Positions 17,988-25,641 of a stretch of 64,000 nt of DNA are shown here, piece by piece; position 1 is the first letter of the stretch; each line of letters begins with the position of its first letter. Source of the DNA: an uncultured Lachnospiraceae bacterium. GTDB lineage: Bacteria > Bacillota > Clostridia > Lachnospirales > Lachnospiraceae. The stretch covers positions 55,890 through 119,889 of the forward strand of contig CALWIA010000032.1 of assembly GCA_944380605.1 (NCBI GenBank). The letters run 5' to 3'. Both the position numbers and the translations under genes were made by a program. The notes beneath the pieces are model-generated. The model did no database searches, was not told the origin of the DNA, and was given only the letters and a program-made list of their open reading frames with translations.

Positions 17988-19405
17988 GTCGTTTCCTCCT
18001 GTTCTTCTTCGCTGCCCGGCTCCTGCACCCGGCTGTCCAGGTAGGTGATCTCGCTGGAAATCTGCCGGACATAGTCCATAAGCACCGGAAGCTTCCCTGA
18101 CTTTTCCTTGCCGCTTTCCGCCATATCCTGGGCCAGCTGCGTCACTTCCCGGGACAGCTTGTGGAGATTTTCCCGCATCCAGTAGATGCAGTCTTTTTCG
18201 CTGGCCTCGCCCCGCACAATGTCCTCCGCCAGGGCCTTGCAGGTAGGCGCGCCGCAGGAGCCGCAGTCCAGTCCCGGCAGCCGCCGGCACAGCCGTTCCA
18301 CCTGCTCCAGCCTGGAAAAGCTCTCCATCATGGTATCCCCCAGACGGAACACCGGTTCAAACTGGACGCCGGTGGTCCAGGGCACGTAGGCCTCGTGCTC
18401 CGCCTCCATATGGCTTCTGGCCACAGGCATGTACTTGCGCAGCCGCTTCAGCTTCACCTCCGCCACATAGGGGTTTTCCACCGTCAGCACGCCGCCGACG
18501 CAGCCCCCGTTGCAGGCGTTGAGCTCCACAAACTGCAGATTGGTAAACTTCTGGTCCTCCAGGTCCTCCAGCACCCGAATCACGTTCTCGATGCCGTCCG
18601 CCGCCAGGTAGCTGTCGGAAAACAGGCCGCTGGCCTCTCCGCCGCTGCTGCCCCAGCTGATGCCGATCTTGCCGGACACCCCGATCTCTTCCACGTCGCC
18701 CCGTCCCACGGTCTTCATGCAGGAAAGCAGCCGGGGATACACGTCCTTGATGGCCAGCACCCGGTCCACCTGGCTCTTTTCCGTGCCCAGCGGCGCCTTG
18801 GAATAAGTGACCTTGGACGGGCAGGGAGAAATAAATACCACGCCGATCTTTTCCCTGGGCAGTCCGGTCTCCTGCATGGCCTTTTCCGCCGCCATGCAGG
18901 CCGCCACCTCCACCGGAGGATTTAGCGGCAGCAGGTGGGGAATCAGATTGGGGAACCGCACCCGGATCAGCCGCACCACCGACGGGCAGGCGGTGCTGAT
19001 CACCGGCATCTGCTCTTTGTGCTCCGCCAGGTACTGCCGGGTAGCCTCGGAGACGATCTCCGCCGCCGCGCTGACCTCTACCACGTCGTCAAATCCCATA
19101 AGCTTTAAGGCGTTGAGCACGATGTTGGTATCTTCCAGGTTGTTGAACTGGCTGTACAGCGACGGCGCCGGCAGCGCCACCGTATAGGCGTACTGCTTCA
19201 GCACGTCGATGCTGTCGTAAGTCGCCGTCTTGGCATGATGGGGGCAGATGCGGATGCACTCTCCGCAGTCGATGCAGAACTTGCTGTTGATCTGCGCCTT
19301 TCCGTTTCTGACCCGGATCGCCTGAGTGGGACACCGCTTAATGCAGTTGATGCAGCCTCTGCACAGTGAAGCGTCCAGCCGTACCGAATGATAGAATTTA
19401 TCCAC
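17984..19405 (-). CDS. Group D-like [FeFe]-hydrogenase sensor protein
   Basis: A 473-residue protein. N-terminal 2x[4Fe-4S] ferredoxin (CRGCINCIKRCP, CIDCGECIRICP) is followed by a hydrogenase H-cluster domain with Cys140 (STACPS), Cys195 (SPCPSK) and Cys298/Cys302 (NACNGGC). A C-terminal four-Cys Fe-S domain follows (Cys381, 384, 389, 406), then a coiled tail. The residue before Cys140 is Ala where canonical enzymes have the proton-transfer Cys, as described for the putative sensory group D enzyme of Thermoanaerobacter mathranii. Low turnover and a sensing role are therefore likely. It is co-translated with DRTGG and PHP genes. Confidence 0.85.
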   Translation of the reverse strand: MDKFYHSVRLDASLCRGCINCIKRCPTQAIRVRNGKAQINSKFCIDCGECIRICPHHAKTATYDSIDVLKQYAYTVALPAPSLYSQFNNLEDTNIVLNALKLMGFDDVVEVSAAAEIVSEATRQYLAEHKEQMPVISTACPSVVRLIRVRFPNLIPHLLPLNPPVEVAACMAAEKAMQETGLPREKIGVVFISPCPSKVTYSKAPLGTEKSQVDRVLAIKDVYPRLLSCMKTVGRGDVEEIGVSGKIGISWGSSGGEASGLFSDSYLAADGIENVIRVLEDLEDQKFTNLQFVELNACNGGCVGGVLTVENPYVAEVKLKRLRKYMPVARSHMEAEHEAYVPWTTGVQFEPVFRLGDTMMESFSRLEQVERLCRRLPGLDCGSCGAPTCKALAEDIVRGEASEKDCIYWMRENLHKLSREVTQLAQDMAESGKEKSGKLPVLMDYVRQISSEITYLDSRVQEPGSEEEQEETT

Positions 19406-19426
19406 CGTTCCACCCCTTTTCTTCTG

Positions 19427-19852
19427 CTACGCGATGTTCACCGACATGGTCACCGTAGTGCCCACGCCGATCTCCGTCTCGATGTTCATCTCATCGGAAT
19501 ACTTTTTCATATTGGGCAGCCCCATGCCCGCGCCGAAGCCCAGGGAGCGGACCTCGTCCGGCGCCGTGGACCATCCGGCCTGCATGGCCTTCTCAATGTC
19601 CGGAATCCCGGGGCCCTTGTCCGCCAGCACCATGTAAATCCGCTGCGGCGAGATCTCCACCGTAATCCGCCCGCCCTCGGCGTGGATCACCATGTTGATC
19701 TCTCCCTCGTACAGCGCGATGGACACCTTGCGGATGGCCTCCGGCGGCACGCCCATCTGCTTTAACTTGCTTTTCACGTCGCTGCTGGCCTCGCCGGCTC
19801 TGGTAAAATCATCCGGCGATATGTCGTAGGTCAATGTAATCACATCCGCCAT
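19427..19852 (-). CDS. Anti-sigma-factor-like ATP-binding protein (HATPase, RsbT/RsbW type)
   Basis: A 141-residue GHKL ATPase domain alone. N-box EGEINMVIHA, G1 box DKGPGIPD and G2 box GFGAGMGLPNMKK are intact, so it should bind ATP and may phosphorylate a partner Ser/Thr or regulate a sigma factor. It starts in a TAATG overlap with the preceding DRTGG gene and is 21 bp ahead of the group D hydrogenase gene. No anti-anti-sigma (STAS) partner is nearby. It fits the theme of hydrogen-responsive phospho-signalling. Confidence 0.85.
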   Translation of the reverse strand: MADVITLTYDISPDDFTRAGEASSDVKSKLKQMGVPPEAIRKVSIALYEGEINMVIHAEGGRITVEISPQRIYMVLADKGPGIPDIEKAMQAGWSTAPDEVRSLGFGAGMGLPNMKKYSDEMNIETEIGVGTTVTMSVNIA

Positions 19853-20199
19853 TAAGCCGCACCCCCATTCAGTCCCGCCTCATACAGCATGCCGCAGGAA
19901 CTGAACATGCGGTGTCTCGTGGCCAGCACCACCAGATCCCTCTCCTTTGCCATCTGCAGCACCGTATCGTCCGGCCTCTTTCCCCGTACAAAAATGATGC
20001 AGACAATGTCTAACATCTCCGCCGTCCGGATCACCTGGGGATTGCACAGACCCGTCAGCAGAATGGAATGATCCTTGGAAAACGCCAGTACGTCGCTCAT
20101 CATATCCGACCCGCAGGCGCTGCGGACCTCCCGGTCCAGGTGTTCCTCCCCTACCAGCACGTCAGCCCCCAGCAGGTCCATCGCATCTTTAACTGTCAT
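19852..20199 (-). CDS. DRTGG-domain protein (first copy)
   Basis: A 115-residue DRTGG-domain protein, first gene of the minus hydrogenase-sensor operon. Core elements are DREVRSACGSDMMSDVLAF and the later VIRTAEMLDIVCIIFVRGK. Sequence and length parallel the second copy at 17643-17987, so the operon encodes two related small modules. In hydrogenase clusters of Clostridia this family recurs without assigned biochemistry. A preceding promoter lies at 20245-20273. Confidence 0.75.
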   Translation of the reverse strand: MTVKDAMDLLGADVLVGEEHLDREVRSACGSDMMSDVLAFSKDHSILLTGLCNPQVIRTAEMLDIVCIIFVRGKRPDDTVLQMAKERDLVVLATRHRMFSSCGMLYEAGLNGGAA

Positions 20200-20244
20200 A
20201 ACCCTCTCCTTCCCGACTCCTTGATTCGTCGCTTCTTTCCTTTT

Positions 20245-20273
20245 AGAATACCATTCCCGGCGGGATTATTCAA
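20245..20273 (-). promoter_or_regulatory. Promoter of the group D sensor operon
   Basis: Minus strand TTGAAT (20273-20268), 17-base spacer, TATTCT (20250-20245), 46 bases ahead of the first start codon. Confidence 0.55.
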
Positions 20274-20320
20274 CAGATTTCACAATTCCCCTTCCGCCGG
20301 GCCGGGAATCCCCTATTTTT

Positions 20321-20360
20321 TTGTAGATTTTTTGTCAATAACATGATAAAATAATAATCA
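20321..20360 (+). promoter_or_regulatory. Promoter region of the HydCBA hydrogenase operon
   Basis: An AT-rich stretch offers an extended -10 TGATAAAAT (-10 hexamer 20347-20352), or TTGTCA (20332-20337) with TAATCA 17 bases downstream. Which is used cannot be decided by eye. A Rex-type site is not clear. Confidence 0.45.
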
Positions 20361-20398
20361 TATTGCACAAGCATCACACAAAGAGGAGGGTTTAACAC

Positions 20399-20893
20399 AT
20401 GGCTTGTAAAAAAGATCGTGTACCTTTCAACGGGACCCCGGAGCAGGAAGCGCAGCTGAAGGAAGTCATCGCCCGTCTGAAAGACACAAAAGGCGCTCTG
20501 ATGCCCATTATGCAGCAGGCGCAGGAGATCTATGGATATCTTCCCCTGGAAGTTCAGACCATGATTTCCGACGAAACCGGCATTCCGCTGGAAAAAATCT
20601 ATGGAGTCGCCACCTTCTATTCCCAGTTTTCTCTGCAGCCCAAGGGCCAGTACCAGATTTCCGTCTGCCTGGGCACCGCCTGCTACGTCAAGGGCTCCGG
20701 CGGCATCTTAAGCAAGCTGGAAGAAGTTCTGGGCATCAGCAACGGCGAATGCACGCCGGATGGACGTTTTTCCCTGGATTCCTGCCGCTGCGTGGGAGCC
20801 TGCGGACTGGCGCCGGTTATGATGATCAACGACGAAGTATACGGACGGCTGACGCCGGACGATATCCCCGGCATTCTCGCCAAATACAAATAA
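20399..20893 (+). CDS. hydC: NADH-dependent [FeFe]-hydrogenase small subunit HydC (NuoE-like)
   Basis: A 164-residue thioredoxin-fold [2Fe-2S] protein, homologous to complex I NuoE. Helical N-terminal part (residues 10-75), then ligands in CLGTACYVKG and CRCVGAC. It passes electrons between HydB and HydA in the trimeric, usually electron-bifurcating hydrogenase, which couples NADH and reduced ferredoxin oxidation to H2 formation. Strong GAGGAGG site before ATG 20399. First gene of a five-gene operon. Confidence 0.92.
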   Translation: MACKKDRVPFNGTPEQEAQLKEVIARLKDTKGALMPIMQQAQEIYGYLPLEVQTMISDETGIPLEKIYGVATFYSQFSLQPKGQYQISVCLGTACYVKGSGGILSKLEEVLGISNGECTPDGRFSLDSCRCVGACGLAPVMMINDEVYGRLTPDDIPGILAKYK

Positions 20894-20897
20894 CGCC

Positions 20898-21455
20898 ATG
20901 ATGCCGGAGATTTCCTTAAATATACTGGATGTGGCGGAAAATTCCACACGGGCCGGAGCCACGCTGGTGACCATCACCGTAGACGCGGACTTTGAGGCCG
21001 ACCAGTTGACCGTGACCATTGAGGACAACGGCTGCGGCATGACGCCGGAACAGGTAGAGCGGGTTACCGATCCGTTTTTCACCAGCCGCACCACCCGCAA
21101 GGTAGGTCTGGGGGTGCCCTTTTTCAAGCTGGCGGCGGAAAGCACCGGCGGCAGCTTCTCCATTGCGTCCAAAGCCGGAGAAGGCACCTGCGTCACAGCG
21201 GTTTTCATCCTGTCCCACATCGACCGGATGCCCCTGGGCGACATCACCTCCACCATCCATACGCTGGTGGTGTACCACCCGGACACGGATTTTGTCTACC
21301 AGTACCGGTTCAACGGCCGGTCCTTCACCATGGACACCCGGCAGTTCCGGCAGATTCTGGGAGACGTCCCCTTTGACACTCCCGAAGTTTCCGACTACAT
21401 ACGGGAATATCTGAACGAAAACAAACTCGACACTGACGGCGGCGTCAGCTACTAG
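20898..21455 (+). CDS. HATPase-domain protein in the hydrogenase operon
   Basis: A 185-residue GHKL ATP-binding domain resembling a histidine-kinase catalytic core: EDNGCGMTPEQ (G1), DPFFTSR (F-box region), VGLGVPFFKLA (G2). There is no phospho-acceptor His domain. The C-terminal ~75 residues (from about SHIDRMPLGD) are an extension conserved in hydrogenase clusters as far as I recall. The start is 4 bp behind hydC with little ribosome site, so translation is coupled. It probably senses nucleotide or modifies a partner; unproven. Confidence 0.8.
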   Translation: MMPEISLNILDVAENSTRAGATLVTITVDADFEADQLTVTIEDNGCGMTPEQVERVTDPFFTSRTTRKVGLGVPFFKLAAESTGGSFSIASKAGEGTCVTAVFILSHIDRMPLGDITSTIHTLVVYHPDTDFVYQYRFNGRSFTMDTRQFRQILGDVPFDTPEVSDYIREYLNENKLDTDGGVSY

Positions 21456-21477
21456 ACGCCAGAATGGAGGTACTTAT

Positions 21478-21855
21478 ATGAAATCTCTTGAAGAACTGAG
21501 AGCCATCCGCGAAAAGATGCAGAGCCAGGTCAGCATGCGCGCGGAGGACCATTCCCACATCCGGGTTGTTGTCGGCATGGCCACCTGCGGCATCGCCAGC
21601 GGCGCCAGACCGGTTCTGACCACCCTGTCCAACCTGGTTCAGCAGAAGAACCTGACGGACAAAATCTCCGTAACCCAGACCGGCTGCATCGGCCTGTGCC
21701 AGTACGAGCCCATCGTAGAAGTCATGGAGCCGGGCAAGCCCAAAGTCACCTACATCAAGATGAATCCGGATAAAGCGGAAGAAGTGCTGGAACGCCACCT
21801 GATCGGCGGGCACGTCGTAGAAGAATACACGCTGAATTCAGCAGACATCAAATAA
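21478..21855 (+). CDS. [2Fe-2S] ferredoxin-domain protein (HndB-like)
   Basis: A 125-residue thioredoxin-like ferredoxin with Cys in MATCGIASGA and TGCIGLC. Only three of the four ligand Cys of the classical pattern are seen; the position expected as Cys after CGxxx is Ala/Ser, which is how I recall the HndB subgroup. It sits between the HATPase and HydB, matching HndB of NADP-reducing hydrogenase operons. Likely an accessory electron carrier or structural subunit. Confidence 0.82.
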   Translation: MKSLEELRAIREKMQSQVSMRAEDHSHIRVVVGMATCGIASGARPVLTTLSNLVQQKNLTDKISVTQTGCIGLCQYEPIVEVMEPGKPKVTYIKMNPDKAEEVLERHLIGGHVVEEYTLNSADIK

Positions 21856-21867
21856 GGAGGAACTTCA

Positions 21868-23655
21868 ATGTATCGTTCACATGTACTGGTCTGCGGCGGA
21901 ACCGGATGCACCTCCTCCGGAAGCCAGCAGATTATGGAAGCCTTAAAGGCGGAGATCGCCAAAAACGGCCTGGAAAACGAGGTTGCCGTCGTACAGACCG
22001 GCTGCCACGGTCTCTGCGCCCTGGGTCCCATTATGATTATCTATCCGGACGCCACCTTCTACTCCATGGTTAAGGTAGAAGACATTCCGGAAATCGTATC
22101 CGAACACCTGCTGAAAGGCCGCGTGGTCACCCGTCTTCTGTACCAGGAGACCGTCACCCCCGCCGGCGTCAAGGCTCTGGTGGATACGGACTTCTACAAG
22201 AAGCAGCACCGCATCGCCCTGCGCATCTGCGGCGTGATCAACCCGGAAAACATCGAAGAATACATAGGTACCGGCGGCTACGAAGCCCTGGGCAAAGTGC
22301 TGACGGAAATGACGCCCGACGACGTGATCCAGTGCCTTCTGGATTCCGGCCTGCGGGGCAGAGGCGGCGGCGGATTCCCCACCGGCCTGAAATGGAAGCT
22401 GGCCAAGCAGAATGACGCCGACCAGAAGTACGTCTGCTGCAACGCCGACGAAGGCGACCCCGGCGCGTTTATGGACCGTTCCGTACTGGAAGGCGATCCC
22501 CACGCGGTACTGGAAGCCATGGCCATCGCCGGCTACGCCATCGGAGCCAGCCAGGGCTATATTTACGTCCGCGCTGAGTATCCCATCGCGGTAGAGCGTC
22601 TGAAAATCGCCATCAAACAGGCCCGCGACATGGAACTGCTGGGCAAGAACATCTTCGGTTCCGGATTTGACTTTGACATCGACCTGCGCCTGGGCGCCGG
22701 CGCCTTCGTATGCGGCGAGGAAACCGCTCTGATGACCTCCATCGAAGGCAACCGCGGCGAACCCAGACCCAGACCTCCCTATCCGGCTCTAAAGGGCCTG
22801 TTCGGCAAGCCCACCATCTTAAACAACGTGGAAACCTACGCCAACATTCCCCAGATCATCTTAAACGGTCCGGAATGGTTCGCCTCCATGGGTACGGAGA
22901 AATCCAAGGGCACCAAGGTGTTCGCCCTGGGCGGCAAGATTCACAACACCGGCCTGGTGGAGATCCCCATGGGCACCACCCTGCGGGAAGTCATCGAAGA
23001 AATCGGCGGCGGTATCCCCGGCGGCAAGAAGTTCAAAGCGGCCCAGACCGGCGGCCCCTCCGGCGGCTGTATCCCGGCTGAGCATTTCGATATCCCCATC
23101 GACTATGACAACCTGATTTCCATCGGATCCATGATGGGTTCCGGCGGACTGATCGTCATGGACGAAGACGACTGTATGGTAGACATCGCCAAATTCTTCC
23201 TGGAGTTTACCGTGGAAGAATCCTGCGGCAAGTGCACGCCCTGCCGCGTCGGCACCAAGCGCATGCTGGAGATCCTCACCAAGATCACCAAGGGCCAGGC
23301 CACCATGGAAGACCTGGACAAGCTGGAAGAGCTGTGCTACTACATCAAGGAAAACGCCCTGTGCGGCCTTGGACAGACGGCTCCCAACCCGGTGCTCTCC
23401 ACCCTGCGCTACTTCCGCGACGAGTATGAGGCCCACATCCTGGAAAAGAGATGTCCCGCCGGCGTCTGCAAAGCGCTCCTCTCCTACCACATCGATCCGG
23501 AGAAGTGCCGCGGATGTACGCTCTGCGCCAGAAACTGCCCGAACAACGCCATTACCGGCACCGTCAGAAATCCGCACACCATCGATCAGGACAAGTGCAT
23601 CAAGTGCGGCGCCTGTATGGAAAAATGTAAATTCGGCGCCATCTACAAACAGTAA
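21868..23655 (+). CDS. hydB: Hydrogenase flavoprotein subunit HydB (NuoF-like, NAD(H)/FMN)
   Basis: A 595-residue subunit. N-terminal [2Fe-2S] domain (CGGTGCTSSGS, TGCHGLC) is followed by the NuoF core with the Gly-rich FMN/NADH site GLRGRGGGGFPTGLKW and the [4Fe-4S] motif ESCGKCTPCRVGT. A C-terminal 2x[4Fe-4S] ferredoxin (CRGCTLCARNCP, CIKCGACMEKC) closes it. This is the subunit that oxidises NADH and is the proposed bifurcation site in HydABC complexes. AGGAGG precedes ATG 21868; hydA follows after 15 bp. Confidence 0.95.
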   Translation: MYRSHVLVCGGTGCTSSGSQQIMEALKAEIAKNGLENEVAVVQTGCHGLCALGPIMIIYPDATFYSMVKVEDIPEIVSEHLLKGRVVTRLLYQETVTPAGVKALVDTDFYKKQHRIALRICGVINPENIEEYIGTGGYEALGKVLTEMTPDDVIQCLLDSGLRGRGGGGFPTGLKWKLAKQNDADQKYVCCNADEGDPGAFMDRSVLEGDPHAVLEAMAIAGYAIGASQGYIYVRAEYPIAVERLKIAIKQARDMELLGKNIFGSGFDFDIDLRLGAGAFVCGEETALMTSIEGNRGEPRPRPPYPALKGLFGKPTILNNVETYANIPQIILNGPEWFASMGTEKSKGTKVFALGGKIHNTGLVEIPMGTTLREVIEEIGGGIPGGKKFKAAQTGGPSGGCIPAEHFDIPIDYDNLISIGSMMGSGGLIVMDEDDCMVDIAKFFLEFTVEESCGKCTPCRVGTKRMLEILTKITKGQATMEDLDKLEELCYYIKENALCGLGQTAPNPVLSTLRYFRDEYEAHILEKRCPAGVCKALLSYHIDPEKCRGCTLCARNCPNNAITGTVRNPHTIDQDKCIKCGACMEKCKFGAIYKQ

Positions 23656-23670
23656 TGGAGGAGAATCGGA

Positions 23671-25419
23671 ATGGAGAATATTACAATTAAAATCAACGGC
23701 ATGGAAGTCAGCGCTCCGAAGGGTTCGACCATTCTGGAGGCGGCGCGTCTGGCCCACATTGAGATTCCTACCCTCTGCTTCTTAAAAGACATCAACGAGA
23801 TCGGCGCCTGCCGGATGTGCGTAGTGGAAGTAAAGGGTGCCAGAAGCCTGGTGGCTTCCTGCGTCTATCCCATAAACGACGGCATGGAAGTATGGACCAA
23901 CACCCCCAAGGTGCTGGAATCCCGCAGAAAGACCCTGCAGCTGCTTCTGTCCAACCATGAGCGCAAATGCCTGTCCTGCGTCCGCAGCGGCAACTGCGAA
24001 CTGCAGCAGCTGGCAAAAGAACTGGGCGTGGAAGACGAGGCTTACTACGATGGCGAGCGCACGCCGTCCTGCATCGACGACAGCGCCGTCCATATGATCC
24101 GCGACAACAGCAAGTGCATCCTGTGCCGCCGCTGCGTAGCCGTGTGCGAAAAGGTACAGGGTATCGGCGTCATCGGCGCCAATGAAAGAGGCTTCGCCAC
24201 CTTTATCGGCTCCGCCTTCGACATGGGCCTGGGCGAGACCAGCTGCGTATCCTGCGGCCAGTGCATCGCCGTGTGCCCCACCGGCGCCCTTCAGGAAAAG
24301 TCTCAGATCGACGAAGTTCTGGCGGCCATTGCCGATCCGTCCAAGCACGTGATCGTACAGACCGCTCCCGCCGTCCGCGCAGCCCTGGGCGAAGAATTCG
24401 GCTATCCCATCGGCACCAACGTGGAAGGCAAGATGGCGGCCGCCCTGCGGCGCATCGGCTTTGACAAGGTCTTTGACACCAATTTCAGCGCCGACCTGAC
24501 CATTATGGAAGAAGCCCACGAGTTTATCGACCGGGTGCAGAACGGAGGCGTGCTGCCTCTGATCACCTCCTGCTCTCCCGGCTGGATCAAATACTGCGAA
24601 CACTATTTCCCGGACATGACGGAAAACCTATCCAGCTGCAAATCCCCGCAGCAGATGTTCGGCGCCATCGCCAAATCCTACTACGCGGAAAAGGCCGGAC
24701 TGAAGCCGGAAGACATCGTCTCCGTGTCCATCATGCCCTGTACCGCCAAGAAGTTTGAGATTCAGTGGCCCGACGAGGCGGCCAACGGCGTGCCGGATGT
24801 GGACTACTCCCTGACCACCCGGGAACTGGCCCGCATGATCCGCAAGGTGGGCATCAAGTTCACCCAGCTTCCGGACGAAGGCTTTGACGCGCCTCTGGGA
24901 CTGGGCACCGGCGCGGCGGTGATCTTCGGCACCACCGGCGGCGTTATGGAAGCCGCCCTGCGCACCGCTGTGGAGACCCTGACCGGCGAAGAGCTGGCCG
25001 CTCTGGACTTCACCGACGTCCGCGGCATGAAGGGCATCAAGGAAGCCTCCTACAACGTGGCAGGCATGGAAGTCAAGGTAGCCGTGGCCTCCGGCCTGGG
25101 CAACGCCAGAGAGCTGTTAAACAAGGTCAAATCCGGCGAAGCCCAGTATCACTTCATCGAGATCATGGGATGCCCCGGCGGCTGCATCAACGGCGGCGGA
25201 CAGCCCCAGCAGCCGGGCTATGTGCGCAACACGGTGGATATCCGGGCGCTCCGTGCCAAAGTGCTTTACGACTCCGACAAGGACAACCCCATCCGTAAGT
25301 CCCACGAGAACCCGGCCATCAAGGAACTCTACGAGACCTATCTGGGCCATCCGGGCAGCGAGAAAGCCCATCACCTGCTTCACACCACCTATGTGAAGAG
25401 AAGCATCAACGGGAACTGA
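23671..25419 (+). CDS. hydA: [FeFe]-hydrogenase catalytic subunit HydA (group A, trimeric type)
   Basis: A 582-residue catalytic subunit. N-terminal [2Fe-2S] (Cys36, 47, 50, 64), His-Cys3 [4Fe-4S] (HERKCLSCVRSGNC), two [4Fe-4S] (CILCRRCVAVCE, CVSCGQCIAVCP), then the H-cluster domain: L1 TSCSPGW (Cys301), L2 MPCTAKKFE (Cys357), L3 IMGCPGGCINGGGQ (Cys501, 505). The C-terminal small-subunit-like region follows. L1 has Ser at the second Cys position of TSCCP, a variant I recall from trimeric enzymes. It makes or oxidises H2. Last gene of the operon; the downstream hairpin at 25509 probably terminates it. Confidence 0.95.
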   Translation: MENITIKINGMEVSAPKGSTILEAARLAHIEIPTLCFLKDINEIGACRMCVVEVKGARSLVASCVYPINDGMEVWTNTPKVLESRRKTLQLLLSNHERKCLSCVRSGNCELQQLAKELGVEDEAYYDGERTPSCIDDSAVHMIRDNSKCILCRRCVAVCEKVQGIGVIGANERGFATFIGSAFDMGLGETSCVSCGQCIAVCPTGALQEKSQIDEVLAAIADPSKHVIVQTAPAVRAALGEEFGYPIGTNVEGKMAAALRRIGFDKVFDTNFSADLTIMEEAHEFIDRVQNGGVLPLITSCSPGWIKYCEHYFPDMTENLSSCKSPQQMFGAIAKSYYAEKAGLKPEDIVSVSIMPCTAKKFEIQWPDEAANGVPDVDYSLTTRELARMIRKVGIKFTQLPDEGFDAPLGLGTGAAVIFGTTGGVMEAALRTAVETLTGEELAALDFTDVRGMKGIKEASYNVAGMEVKVAVASGLGNARELLNKVKSGEAQYHFIEIMGCPGGCINGGGQPQQPGYVRNTVDIRALRAKVLYDSDKDNPIRKSHENPAIKELYETYLGHPGSEKAHHLLHTTYVKRSINGN

Positions 25420-25428
25420 GCAAAACCC

Positions 25429-25456
25429 TTGACAGCCGGAGCAAAAACGGTATAAT
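25429..25456 (+). promoter_or_regulatory. Consensus sigma-A promoter of the second MATE gene
   Basis: TTGACA (25429-25434), 16-base spacer, TATAAT (25451-25456), beginning only 10 bases after the hydA stop. Transcription would start near 25463, about 180 bases ahead of the MATE start codon. Confidence 0.85.
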
Positions 25457-25462
25457 AAAACT

Positions 25463-25641
25463 GTTTAAAATTCTGGAGTGGATTTTTCCGGACGATGTCA
25501 TCTTTTCGCCGCTCCGCAGCCAGCGCTTATGCGCCGGCCGCGGGGCGGTTTTTTTGCGCGGTACGCCGGTCGGGCGGCCGCCGTGCTTCCCCTGTCCGAT
25601 CGGAAGAATCCCGGCAGGAACATACGCAAGGAGATTCCGTT
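25463..25641 (+). promoter_or_regulatory. Attenuator-like leader of the MATE gene
   Basis: The ~180-nt leader holds a complete intrinsic terminator (25509-25555). An upstream segment GGAGTGG (25475-25481) can pair with CCGCTCC (25509-25515), the 5' arm of that terminator, giving a mutually exclusive antiterminator. No known riboswitch consensus was recognised. This suggests conditional readthrough into the exporter gene (inference). Confidence 0.5.
25509..25555 (+). terminator. Intrinsic terminator in the MATE leader / end of hydA
   Basis: CCGCTCCGC (25509-25517) pairs with GCGGGGCGG (25540-25548) with one wobble. An inner GCGC-TTAT-GCGC hairpin and seven T residues follow. It lies downstream of both the hydA stop and the MATE promoter, so it would act on both transcripts. 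Confidence 0.85.

Noticed and set aside
20321..20360. Rex repressor site in front of the hydrogenase operon
   Set aside because: TTGTCAATAACATGATAA matches the first half of the Rex consensus but only about four of seven bases in the second; too weak to annotate.
21478..21855. 2Fe-2S protein as damaged because one ligand Cys is missing
   Set aside because: The missing Cys seems a feature of the HndB-type subgroup and the rest of the domain is intact.
25495..25641. Extended N-terminus or leader peptide of the second MATE protein
   Set aside because: The reading frame covers the terminator hairpin and is Arg/Ser-rich; the nearest GGAG is about 16 bases from this ATG, whereas ATG 25642 is well served.
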